Positions 12,720-23,746 of a stretch of DNA of 64,000 nucleotides are shown one piece after another. The DNA is from Turritopsis dohrnii (lineage: Eukaryota; Cnidaria; Hydrozoa; Anthoathecata; Oceaniidae): assembly GCA_027922465.2 (NCBI GenBank), contig BQMF02000027.1, positions 868,001 through 932,000 of the forward strand, written 5' to 3'. The notes beneath the pieces were generated by a model. It did no database searches. It saw only the letters and a program-made list of their open reading frames with translations, and was not told the DNA's origin. Numbering within the stretch: position 1 is the stretch's first letter; each line of letters begins with the position of its first letter. A program made the translations under genes and the position numbers.

Positions 12720-13304
12720 GCAGCCACAAGACGTCTTTGAGACGTCTCATTTTAATCGTAAAATGGTCGTTTGGTTTTGGGATCGTTTTGCGACGTCGTA
12801 GGGACGTCTGAAAATGGGACGTCGCAATTGGGAACCTTTTACGATCAATTTGGGACCTGATAAAAATTTTCAAATTTCATTCTGCAGTCATTAAACAGTA
12901 TAAATCGAGGAATACTAACATGCTTATATAGAATTTATATTCGTATCGAATTCTGTTTATTGGTCGTGTGAGGGATGATTTTACGACGTTTTTGGGACGT
13001 CTTTATGCAGATTAAATAACGACCTTCGAAACAATTATTAATTTAGGATCATTTTGCGACGTCGTAGAGACGTCTGAAAATGGGACGTCACAATTGGGAT
13101 CCTTTTACGATCAAATTGCAATCTGATGAAAATTTTCAAATTTCATTTGGCAGTCATTGAACAGTAAACTTTAAGTAACAATAACATACTTCATATAGAA
13201 TTTACAGTTGTACTGATTCTTTTTCTTGGTCGTGTGAAGGATGCTTTCACGACGTTTTTGGGACGTCTCTATACAGATTAAATTACGACCTTCGAAAGAA
13301 TTAT
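12720..13304. repeat. GACGTC-rich tandem duplication (period ~266 bp)
   Basis: Two diverged copies, at about 12776-13037 and 13042-13304, share the words TTTTGCGACGTCGTAG, GACGTCTGAAAATGGGACGT, TTTTCAAATTTCATT and CGACGTTTTTGGGACGTCT. They end in CGACCTTCGAAA. The segment before the first copy (12723-12775) adds further GACGTC words. Together with the similar sequence in inverse orientation at 17611-17800 it may form one end of an old DNA transposon. Confidence 0.75.
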
Positions 13305-14204
13305 AAATTTTCAAAAGCGATTAGTCAACAAAGATTCATCGAATATGTTTTACTACAGTTGCATGATTTAAAGAATTTAAAATAGACCAATCACAAATAC
13401 GTAAGACAAAGAGAAACTCCCGGGTTATAAAATTCACGTGTGATATAGAAAGTTTCAAAAGGATAGACTTTCTTGTAAGAAAAGGTTAATACTGTTAATA
13501 ATGATACATGTAACATAAGTTTAGATAAAAAAACGTTTAGATAAAACTTAGAAGAATTAATTAAAACTGGCAAAGTGTAAATGGAAAAACACCTTGTTTG
13601 ATGAAATTAACGGTGAGTTTCTGTTTTCTGAATCCATTCGCCAGGTATATTTATACATCATATTTATACATTCTTGTTGAACTTAGTGTCAGCATTCCAG
13701 CATCAGAAAAGCACTGTAGGATGACATATAAAAACTTCCGTTGATGCTCAAAGATCTCCTGATCGATAATGAGGTTGGCGAAATTTCAAAAAGGCTAGCC
13801 GAAGGAAGCCGAAGGAAGTTTCTACATGTGATTCAATATTTTATAACTTGATGACAAATTAGCTAGTATATGTTGAACTGTAAATTGTTGCGTTGTAAAC
13901 TTTTAAAAAGAATTGAAAAGGAGACATCTTGAATTTGTATGTTTTGTTGTTTTGATGATCCGAACATAGACGGCCTATGATCCGGGAAAGCAAAAATCCA
14001 GTGAGATCGATGTGCACCGAAAATGGACGAGTTACGTGTTTTGAGTGATATTATTAGACTAACATTACTGACACTAATAGTGCTCAGTCTGAACTAAGCG
14101 AACGAGGGTATGGAAACAAAACTGCGAAATGGTTTAAAATTGAATATTCGAACAGATTCTTGCATAATATGGATCAAATTGATAATAGCACTAACTTTCC
14201 AGTT
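13305..14204. other. No gene recognised
   Basis: AT-rich sequence with only short open frames. I see no splice-supported exon or known repeat here. Confidence 0.4.
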
Positions 14205-14516
14205 AATTCATTAAATATTTGATCAACAATGTATTAGTTTATTGACAATATATTTCGTTGTCTTAGCATCATCCTTAGGTCTAAAAAAAATCATAACATA
14301 TAAAAAACAGTAAAACTGTTTGCTAAAAAATATATACAACTATTCACATCTATTCACATTACTACGCACTGAAAAATATAATTCAATTCAAAAAATCAAA
14401 ATATTCAAATTCTTGACGATAATTGCAATAGATGTTGCTAACCTGAGGATGATGCTGAGACATCGAAATATATTGTAAATAAACTAATACATTGTTGATC
14501 AAATATTTAATGAATT
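14205..14516. mobile_element. Foldback MITE with ~76-bp terminal inverted repeats
   Basis: The left arm (14205-14280) starts AATTCATTAAATATTTGATC and runs to GCATCATCCTTAGGT. The right arm (14441-14516) is its inverted counterpart, from ACCTGAGGATGATGC to AAATATTTAATGAATT. The arms are separated by about 160 bp without coding potential. This is the structure of a short non-autonomous DNA transposon. The family cannot be assigned from the termini. Confidence 0.8.
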
Positions 14517-16368
14517 ATCTGAACATTCACAATGTTTTTACCAAAAAGAACTTTCCAGTTCGCACAAATATTCCGAAAATCATAGTATATACAAATGCAA
14601 ATTCTAAAAGCTTTAAAAGTAAAATCAAGTATTAAATAAATGTAAAAGTTGTTGTTGGCTTGTGTATTTAGTTTAAAAGAATGCATTCAATCTTGAGTTA
14701 CATTTATAACTTACGTAAAGTTAGATCTGCATATTACATAAATGATTATAATTTTACAAATTAGGATATGCATCTTTTTGTTATAATCTTTACAGCGAAT
14801 GACACTATACACAATACAACATGATCGGGAGCATAGGGTTAATTTTCTTTAGTTTTTTTAACCACAATGGGGTTGAAACCTACGGGATGACAGACTACAG
14901 TAGGCAGACAATCTCTGCATATAATGAGAACATCTGCCTACATGAGAGGCAGTTTTGTTAAACATGTTCTGAAAAGACAAAATGCTAGAAGGGCATTTTT
15001 AAATTTCAGTCACAAACACCAGGGAGTTAAGTTTTGTAAGACGTTGATTTATCCACCCCTTCGTGTAGCTGCTACAACTTTGGCCACAGTTTGGTCTTGT
15101 AAAATTATCTTAGCCATCTTTTATCATTTTACTAGCTGCTCATGCTTATGTCCCACGAAATAATACATCAGTAGCCCTTTTATAAGCATGGACAAAGATG
15201 TATTTTCAAAATATTGTAATTGCAAAATGGATGTGTCCAAGAAGCAGTTTACAGGTATGTCACTTAAAAGGATAAACAATGTTTGATTCATAAAATGAAT
15301 GAAATTTCATGAAAGATGAATTGAATAAAAACTATGCTAACTTCTCTTCCCAGGACAATTAATATGGAATATCCAAGTATATATCTAAATAATTATGCTC
15401 AGATAATAAAAAAGTCCTGTCACTTAAGTATTCTTGACTTTATCTTTAGTGAGCAACAAGAAAACGATGACAGCAAAAAATAAAAAGGTAGATCTATACA
15501 TGTATTCTCTTTCTGACTTACATTTATGAAATAATATGATTTATATGATAATAAGATAATATTATCATACTGTTTATAAAGTAACTGCATAAAAATACAT
15601 CATTATCTTTACTCTATCATCAACATTCCAATTCTGAATCTTCCTATAGTGACTATCATTCAGCATGGGAGCACCATTTAATCTCACATATGCCAGCTCA
15701 AAATCTCTTGAATGGAGTTTAGATCAATGGGAGTATGACAAAATAAAATCTTTTGCTCCAAATTTCCATAAGCATTGACTGTTTGATGAAGTTATTGATT
15801 GATATCTTCAATGACTTTCTCTCATCAATAATGCAGTCCTTGTATGTGAATCAACTATAGTTTAACTTGAGCGATAGGACATTCTCCATCTTTTCAATCT
15901 TTCTTTGGCAGATAAAGATGTTACACAAAGTGAATTCATTTATCTCCATACAACATAAATAATTGTCACTGGGTACTTAAAAAGAAATCAACCATGCATA
16001 TAGATCCAATGGAACCAGTTACACCAGCATCAAATCCGCATTTGAGAAATACTGCAGTTAGTAAAAGCAAATGTTGAAGAATTCGATGTGATTTTACCTA
16101 AACACAAAATACAAGATGATAACTCTGGTGTTTATGTCTGTTTTTAGGCAAAGCAAATAACAGATAACAAAAGCTTAGAATAAATGTTTTCGAAACATTT
16201 CGAAACCCTATTTTGAAAATAATATTTAGGAAATTGTTTGCAAAACTTCAGAAATGGCTTCAAAGTCATCAATGTGATGTTCATTGATGACTATTGTATA
16301 TATAGTTCTTTTTCATTTTCACTATACTTTTTATTTAGTCATTTTAATTATGCTTAACTGCTTATTAC
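14517..16368. other. No gene recognised
   Basis: AT-rich sequence with short ORFs only. A 79-codon frame at 14924-15163 has no recognisable motif and no convincing flanking splice sites. Confidence 0.4.
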
Positions 16369-16634
16369 TGTTGATAATAGGACAAAAGATTGTTTTTATA
16401 CTGCATATGTGACTTGTATGATGTATGTCTCTTTCGATCTCGACAGTGCGTTGATTTCTTTATTATGTATGTAGCATGTTGCTTTGTTTAGTTTCTCTAT
16501 AAGTTCTTTGTTTTTTTTACGTTCTTGTTTTTAACGAGTCTGTACATGTGAGTTTTATAAGGAGTTATATATGTTAGAATAGAAAAAGTACTCTGTGAGA
16601 AAAGTTGTGTTCTCTGTGCGAAATAACTTCAACA
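16369..16634 (+). mobile_element. Solo LTR of the copia family, plus orientation
   Basis: The segment begins TGTTGATAATAG and ends ACTTCAACA. Along its length it matches the reverse complement of the LTRs at 29187-29434 and 33478-33725, including the GTTCTTGTTTTTAACGAGTC block. It is flanked by the direct repeat ATTAC on both sides (16364-16368 and 16635-16639), a 5-bp target-site duplication typical of Ty1/copia. No internal region is present, so the element has been reduced to a solo LTR by recombination. It differs from the intact element's LTRs by many substitutions and indels (266 versus 248 bp), so it is older. Confidence 0.9.
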
Positions 16635-16639
16635 ATTAC

Positions 16640-17610
16640 AACATCTGTGTAATAGCCCCTACTTAACTTGTTATATTCTGATGAAGGGCAATGTAGATGG
16701 GTGGAAAGTGAAAAGTTCTTGTTTATTAAGAAAAAATAACTTTACTTATTGGACATCTGTCTTCAGTCACTACTGCGTTCTGTCCCATTATATATTATTC
16801 GTACTCTTTAACACCAAATTAGATGACTTAGGTATAAATCACATGGCTTGTAAATGGTGTTTTTTGCTTTTATTAATAAAAATATATTTCACAAATTATA
16901 TTGAATTACAGAGATAAAAAGATAAAAAATAGATGTTAACTATGTTATATGTTTTGCTTTTATTTGACTTGATAAGGCAAATTTTCAACAATGCCGTAGT
17001 CTAGTAGTCTGTGTTAATCAAGAACAACTGACTGCCAATTTTGACTGCAATTTTTGATGCCTAGCACACACTTAATTCATTATACGATTATTAATTTACC
17101 TGTCATTTGTAGATAATATTAATACAATAACAGTATTAAAATAAAATGATTATAATGATACTACAAACTATAATATAATAACTTCGATAGATATGCCCTT
17201 CTTGAAAGCAGAAAACATTTTTGAAAGTTATCTTATCAATAAATCGTTTACAAAGCTCATGATCTGTTCCCAATAATTTCTTGATTTGTTACGTTGATTT
17301 TAACTGTACTGTTCACTTTTTTTGACAAAAATTAATTCTACATTGATTTGATGTATACAAATTGTGGGTTGATTGATTACACATCAAAATTGTAGTAAGC
17401 AAACATTTTTTTTACCCTAAACTTGTCTGTCTGTGCATCTTCTCTAAAAACTTTCACACATAACTCCACAAACGCGAGAGAGAACAGTGTTGTTTTCTTC
17501 GTCTAGCCAGTTTGACAACACTCGCCCGCTTTTCACTCGCGCGGGAAGTGCACATCGATCTCATTGGATTTTTGCTTTCCCCATATGATCCCAGAAAAAG
17601 AGGTTGTTAA
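16640..17610. other. No gene recognised
   Basis: AT-rich sequence. A 78-codon open frame at 16681-16917 lacks recognisable motifs. Confidence 0.4.
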
Positions 17611-17800
17611 TCGGACGTTTCTACGATGTCGTTACGGCCAGAGATTGAAATCGTTGCGATATCCTGTCGTCGAGACGTCTCAGTGAAGAAGTGATTGGGA
17701 CGTCTTTTGAGATTCCCACTTCGCGACCATTTCGCGACGTCTCAGGGACGTCTTGGAAAGACGTCTCTACGACGACTTTACGAAGATGAACGAGTAAATT
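17611..17800. repeat. GACGTC-rich block, inverted relative to 12.7-13.3 kb
   Basis: Many GACGTC and GACGTCT words occur here. The reverse complement reads GACGTCCCTGAGACGTC then AAATGGTCG, which parallels GACGTCTTTGAGACGTCTC then AAAATGGTCG at 12730-12770. The inverted placement suggests the two blocks are the subterminal regions of one ~5 kb element (about 12.72-17.80 kb). Confidence 0.5.
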
Positions 17801-17875
17801 TTATAATCCTAAGGAAAACAGGTTTGCTTAAAAATGCGCTTCAAAACCAAAAAGCGATTAACAAAACGTGGACAA

Positions 17876-17929
<54 letters not shown>

Positions 17930-17930
17930 A
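17876..17930. repeat. (GATT)n microsatellite
   Basis: About thirteen uninterrupted ATTG/GATT repeats. Confidence 0.95.
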
Positions 17931-17979
17931 CATTAACTTTCCATATAAATAGTTTACAAAACTAGAGAATTTATAAGTA

Positions 17980-18453
17980 CTAGCCGCCCATATTCAGTAT
18001 GCGTTGTGTCACCTCCCAATGAGTTCGCGAAAAATAAAATTAAGGAATCGACAATGGAAAGTGCTACCATCTTGTAGAGCTCGAAATTCTGAGCAAGAAA
18101 ATGTATAGGATCATATGTCTTTGATGCATCGTTTCGGAGATATCGTCGATCAAAAGTTTTGATGACGTCATAGAACCCCGTCCCCAAAAATTTTGCCCAA
18201 ATTTTTTCGTCACCCCATGGCCAATATCGTGAACCCCAAAAAACGTTACGGAGATAATTTTCCCTAAACGTCGCGTTCGATTAGGGTCTCAATACAATGG
18301 TTTCACACTGACGTCGCACAAAATAAAATAAAATAATTTATGTGTGATCTTACATTGCTGACTCCCGATTTCTTTTGCAGTTCACATTCACCATTTTGCG
18401 TGACAGACGGACAAACAAACAAACAAACGGAGAATCGGCTATTAATATATAGA
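17980..18453 (-). mobile_element. Helitron-like non-autonomous element (short family)
   Basis: On the minus strand the element starts TCTATATATTAATAGCCG and ends GGGCGGCTAG, the 5'-TC / 3'-CTAG termini of Helitrons. The GTTTGTTTGTCTGTC leader and the CACGCAAAATGG block are shared with copies ending at 25919 and 26770 and with the copy at 39416-40077. The 3' hairpin is partly eroded. It has no coding capacity, so it depends on a Rep/helicase encoded elsewhere. Confidence 0.8.
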
Positions 18454-20095
18454 TAGGTAAAACTCGATAAACGGCATAGGCAAGTTAGTTTATAAACACT
18501 CCACTGTTTTCTTAATTATTGATTCATGTTAGTTTTGGTATTGTCAGTGACTTTTTCTGATATGTTGAAATTTTACTTTCGGCAATCCGATTGTTTCACC
18601 AAGGATTAATTAAAAGATTAAACCAAATCAGATTACTTTTCAGTTTTAGTTTCTACTCTATACATATCTCATGTGGGTTTCGAAAAGGTTACAACACCCA
18701 GCATGCTCTGATAGCGCTGATAGAAAAGTGGAAAAAATCTTTGGATAAAAAGAATTTCGCTGGGGCCTTACTTATGGACTTAAGTAAAGCATTTGATTGT
18801 ATAAACCATGACCTAATTATTGCAAAACTACATGCGTATGGTTTTATCATAAATGCTTTAAGGATGATTGATAGCTACTTGAAAAAAAGACTACCGCGTG
18901 TTAAAATAGATTCCTCATTCAGCTCATGGTCAGAATTACTTTTAGGTGTACCTCAGGGTTCGGTATTAGGACCTTTACTTTTTAATATTTATTTAAACGA
19001 TTTATTTTTACTTATTAACAATACGAACATTTGCAACTTCGCTGACGACACTACTCTGTACACGTGTGACATAAGCATAGAAAACCTAATAAAAAGTTTA
19101 GAGATGGACTCTCTCATTGCGTTAGAATGGTTTGAATTAAATTATTTGAAACTAAACACTGATAAGTGCAGTTTATTAATTGTTGGTAATAGAACAGAAC
19201 CAGTCTCAGCTAAAATTGGTTCCTCAAAGCTCACTGGAAGTGATAGTGTCAAGCTTTTAGAAGTTAATATCGACAAGGAACTAAAATTCACCAATCAGGT
19301 CACTAACGTATGTGTACAAGCAAACAGAAACTTGACGGCGATATCACGATATGCCAACTATCTCACCCATGACCAATTGAGAAGCACAATAAAAAGTTTT
19401 GTTGAATCGCAATTTAAATATTGCAGTTTGGTATGGATGTTCCACAGTCGAGAACTGAACAATAAAATAAATAAAGTTCATGAAAGGGCCCTGAGACTCT
19501 TGTATAAGGATTATGATGCCTCATTCGAAGAATTACTTTTAAGAGATAGCTCTTTCACAGTCCATCAAAGAAATGTGCAAACATTGATGATTGAAATGTT
19601 TAAAGCTAAACAAAACTTGGGTCCGAGTTTACTGGAAGATATTTTTGTACGAAGATCTAATAATGGACTAAATTTAAGAAAAACGAGGGATTTCGTTAAA
19701 CCTATAAGTTCCACAGTACGCTACGGGGAAAGCACGTTAGCGAATCTAGGTTCCACCTTATGGGACGAGCTTCCCCGAAATGTTAAAAGTGTAGATACGA
19801 TCGAAGAATTTAAAAAAATTATTAGATTATGGAAACCAAGTAAATGTCCCTGCCGACTGTGTAAGGTATATGTTATAGGGGTGGGTTTTCTGTAATAGTG
19901 TATTGTTCTGAGTGAGCCTAGCTGACCCATCTTATGCTAAGTCTATGAATATATTTCATCGGTGTTAATAAGCCAGCCTTAAGTTTTGCTTCTTTTTATT
20001 TTTTGGTTAACTTATTTACCTTTTTGCTTAATTTTATACTTTGTGAAATTTTTTTTACCGATGTAAAATAAAGAAACAATAACAATAATTTACAC
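18454..20095 (+). mobile_element. 5'-truncated CR1/Jockey-like non-LTR retrotransposon
   Basis: It comprises the reverse-transcriptase ORF at 18591-19895, a ~180 bp 3' untranslated region and a terminal AATAAAGAAACAATAACAAT segment. The left border is uncertain because the segment between the Helitron-like end (18453) and the ORF shows no defined junction. It is a different family from the element at 4774-6727, judging by its different 3' end and protein motifs. Confidence 0.7.
18591..19895 (+). CDS. Reverse transcriptase ORF, CR1/Jockey-like, N-terminally truncated
   Basis: This 434-codon frame contains GFRKGYNTQHALIAL near residue 31, the catalytic MDLSKAFDCINHDL near 62, LLGVPQGSVLGPLLFNIYLN near 117 and CNFADDTTLYT near 150. 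It ends with CPCRLCKVYVIGVGF, a C-terminal signature seen in this group. The first RT block and the whole endonuclease domain are missing, so the copy is 5'-truncated, but the remaining frame is intact. The start codon is only the first available one and not biological. Reverse transcription of the element's own RNA would have been its role. Confidence 0.88.
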   Translation: MFHQGLIKRLNQIRLLFSFSFYSIHISCGFRKGYNTQHALIALIEKWKKSLDKKNFAGALLMDLSKAFDCINHDLIIAKLHAYGFIINALRMIDSYLKKRLPRVKIDSSFSSWSELLLGVPQGSVLGPLLFNIYLNDLFLLINNTNICNFADDTTLYTCDISIENLIKSLEMDSLIALEWFELNYLKLNTDKCSLLIVGNRTEPVSAKIGSSKLTGSDSVKLLEVNIDKELKFTNQVTNVCVQANRNLTAISRYANYLTHDQLRSTIKSFVESQFKYCSLVWMFHSRELNNKINKVHERALRLLYKDYDASFEELLLRDSSFTVHQRNVQTLMIEMFKAKQNLGPSLLEDIFVRRSNNGLNLRKTRDFVKPISSTVRYGESTLANLGSTLWDELPRNVKSVDTIEEFKKIIRLWKPSKCPCRLCKVYVIGVGFL

Positions 20096-20100
20096 TTCAG

Positions 20101-21978
20101 ACACATTCATCATGCTGACGTTGCTATTCTCTTGCGTAATATTGGCAACACATCCATGACCGTCCACTCTATCACTTTGACACACCCACCCCGATGTGGA
20201 AGCTTGATTATGAAAGTCCCCATGTGGATGACCGACCAAAATTTGACACTTACCCTTGTCTTCATGGAACGATTACGAGAATTTCAAAGAAAAACACAAT
20301 TCGATTTTATGTAAACAAAGTCCTTTTGCATAACATACCGTATCTGTGTCCTGCTATGGCAACTTATGTTTCCAACTGCTACAAAGTTCCTTCACGCTTG
20401 TTCGTTCAAGGAGGATTAGAGATTTCATCCACTGAAGGCACTACACAGGGGGATCCTTTGGCAATGCCATCTTACGCCATTGGTTTACTTCCCCTGCTGG
20501 ACGCCATCAACAGCATCGACGAGCCAGTTAAACATGCTGCCTTTGCTGATGACCTAGGAGGAGCAGGGAAACTCGAAAATCTACGACGTTGGTGGGAGAA
20601 AATTGTCTATTGTGGTCCATCTCTTGGTTACTTCCCAGAGCCTTCGAAATCGTGGCTTATCGTGAAAGACAACATGCTTAAAAAGGCACGCGATATCTTT
20701 GATGGCACTGAAATCAAGCTCATAACATCAGGACGGAAGTATCTCGGAGGCTTCATCGGAAAAGCTGAAGGAAAAGAAGAATATGTCAACAAGCTCGTTG
20801 AAGAATGGTGCTCTCAACTTAACGTACTGTGTGGCATTGCAAAGTCCGAGCCACAAGCAGCCTATGTAGCTTTTGTCGCTGGTTTCAAGCATAAACTCAC
20901 TTATCACATCAGAACAATACCTGACATTGAGCAACACCTGGCTCCATTCGATCATATTCTTGACACTGTATTCATCCCAACAATCACTGATGGTCATCAC
21001 TGTTCCCAGGACGAACGGCTGCTGCTATCGTTACCACCAAGAAAGGGTGGCCTATCCATTCCCATCTTCAGCTCATGGTCAACAAACGAGTTCTCCAATT
21101 CTCAAAGGATGACTCGAAATCTGTCAAGCAGAATCAAGAATCAAAACCGAAACAACATTGAGATAACAGAAGACAACAAAAAAGCCAAGAACGAATTGTT
21201 GAAATCCAAAACTGATCAAGAAAATGAAACTCTCAGATCTTTGAGAGAAAGAATGACACTAGATCAACAAAGAGCAAACGACCTCGCATGTGCCAAGGGT
21301 GCTTCGAGCTGGCTTACGATCGTGCCAGTTGAAACCGAAGGCTTCTGTCTCAATAAAAGAGAATTCTTTGACTCCCTGTGTTTGAGGTATCGATGGACAC
21401 CGAAGTATCTTCCATCAAAATGTGCATGTGGTCAGAGCTTCGATGTCGACCATGCCTTGTCGTGTGCAAAAGGAGGATTCATTCATCAACGTCATGACGA
21501 GATTTGAGATCTTCCCGCCGACCTTCTTTCTCAAGTGCATAATGACGTATGCACCGAGCCTCACTTGCAGCCACTGAGTGGAGAAGCATTATCCAGAGGA
21601 TCTAACAAATCAGAAGAAGCTCGCCTAGATGTATCAGTGAGAGGTTTTTGGCAAAGGGGACAACTTGCATTCTTCCACGTAAGGATCATCAATCCGTTCG
21701 CAAAGAGTCACCTTTCCCAGAAACTCTAAAATACTTTCAAGGCCAACGAACAAGAGAAAAAACGAAAATACAATAAGCGAGTTATTGAAATCGAACAGGG
21801 TTCTTTCAGCCCTTTGGTATTGTCCCCTTATGGAGGTCAAGGGAGAGAAACTGAAATGGTCATTACAACCTTAGCAAACAAATTTTCGACGAAACGAGAC
21901 ATTGATTACAGTATCATCCTACATTGGTTAAGAACTAAATTTCGTTCTGTTTGCTACGTTCAGCAATATTATGTTTAA
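20101..21978 (+). pseudogene. Broken retroelement with RT, zinc-finger and restriction-like endonuclease regions
   Basis: The main frame (20194-21507) holds a reverse transcriptase palm: GTTQGDPLAMPSYAI near residue 83 and AAFADDLGGAG near 114. A Cys-x-Cys...His-x3-Cys cluster (CACGQSFDVDHALSC) near residue 418 follows. The same frame continues past a TGA at 21505 through RLDVSVRGFWQRGQ to a TAA at 21727 and beyond to a TAA near 21976. Order and spacing (RT, CCHC-type cluster, then a compact Asp-containing region) fit non-LTR elements with a restriction-like endonuclease (the R2/NeSL/HERO-type group). Assignment to a clade is tentative. In the endonuclease part the segment FFHVRIINPF has His where I would expect an acidic residue. 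Two in-frame stops and no 5' ORF make this a dead copy. Confidence 0.7.
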
Positions 21979-22140
21979 GTGGTTCGAGAAGTGTTAAGAA
22001 AATGGACTTTGATTTGGACAATGTTGAAATTTTTGAAAAGACTAGGAGATGTGGTTTATAGAATGCCGGGAATGCCTCCGGAGTTATTTAAATTTTTTGT
22101 AATAGAATTTAGAATTGTAAAACGTTTTGAGCCATAATTA
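21979..22140. other. Short AT-rich junction, nothing recognised
   Basis: Sequence between the dead retroelement and the next Helitron-like element. Confidence 0.4.
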
Positions 22141-23746
22141 TCTTATTATACTAATTCGCGATTGTGCATCCGGTTTTTATTTTAGAGAGTGATATATTTG
22201 GTTTTTCTTTCACGGTCAAAACCTTCTTATTTTTTCCCTTTTCGTCGTAAAACCACGCAGAGCGACAGACACTTTTTTTAATGTTACGTGTGTGACGTCT
22301 AAATTGTTAAACCAATCAAAACGAAAGAAATTCTTTTTTCGGCATTTTGATTAGTTGACGATTTCCAAAAAATTAGTTCGTTAATAACCGATTTTCATTA
22401 TCGCAGTTGTTTTCACGAAGAAACACAGGTTTGTATACATACGAAGGTATTGTTATTATGAAACTGTTTATTGTTAAACTTTTACTGTTATTGTAATTTA
22501 GATTAATAAAACAACGGGTAGCACGTGTATACTGAGTTTAGTTGTATTGATGTTTGCTTCCCTGTTCCTTATTTTATTTATTTCAAAATGGCTCCACAGT
22601 TATGAAGTTACGAAGAAAGCATTTTTATGTCTTTCACTGTATAAAAATGGTAGTGAAATTGCAGTAGAAAACAAATAGAAAGTGTATGTTTACAATAGGA
22701 AAGTATCCTGGAAAGTTAATCGAGTGTTATTGATTATTAATTATTAATGTAAAGGAGTTTAGAAGTGTTTGATAATGGCTACAGAACATGATCAATATTG
22801 TTTACTATCATGATGATGTGAATTGGTATTGAAAGGTAAAGTTAAAATAGTATCTATTTAGTTAAAACACAGTTAGTATTAGTGGATAAATAAAGGATAA
22901 GAGGGATGTTTACTGTTGTGTTTTGAATTTTCCAGCAGAGAGGAGCTTTGAACTGGAAATAAAAAATGGCTCCATATGTTAAAACATTTTCAGCTATACT
23001 AATTCTGTCATTACGTTTGTGTTTTTAATTATTATTCTTAAGGTTAATATATTACGTACGTACTATGCCTTATAACTTTGGCTTTATGATTTTATTTGTG
23101 ACTTTTTATCTTCTGTGTAAACTTTTGTTCTTAGTTATTGTTTTTAGGATAAATGCGTACTTGAATTTCCTTTTTTTTGTTCCTTTTTATTTTTTTTTTT
23201 CGGTATTACAATTGAAATATTATTCACAAAGAAATGAAACTAATGGTTTTAATCATGATGTTGATGGTTTTGGGAAGAACTAACTATATCATTTCAAAAA
23301 TTCATTAATGGTTGCAGTCCAGTAGTAACTTTTCAACAAAAGAAAAAGTTGGAAGGTATCATTTTTGTAATGTTATTCAATGTTTGGTTTTGTATGTCTG
23401 GGTAAACGGTTCTGTGTTATATATTGCATTTTTTTACATTAAAGTTACTTCTCTTCTGCGTATGAATATATATTCTGAGCCATGTTGCTATTTGTTTCTG
23501 TTTTAAATTTTCTGAATGTAAGAAATGAATTAAAAAATTAATGCCTGAAAAGAAACGTTTGCTAGAGTTAAATTCTGCGACACAACGCATACTGAACATG
23601 GGTGGCGAGCGCCGCCGCCTCGGATGTTTTTGAGTTGCGATTCTATGATTTATTTTTTCGTCACGGGGTACGTACACGGGAATGGTGGATTTGACCTAAT
23701 GTTTTCGAAGTTAAGTTCGGTAAAAAGTTTTTACCCGGGATACTAG
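22141..23746 (+). mobile_element. Helitron-like element, long family (1.6 kb)
   Basis: It starts TCTTATTATACTAATTCGCG after an A and ends CCCGGGATACTAG, directly followed by the TC start of another copy. It shares long internal blocks with 35485-37828 and with 33726-34853: AGAGAGTGATATATTTG, CACGAAGAAACACAGG, AAATGCGTACTTGAATTTCC and GATGTTGATGGTTTTGGG. No Rep/helicase coding is present, so it is non-autonomous. Confidence 0.75.
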
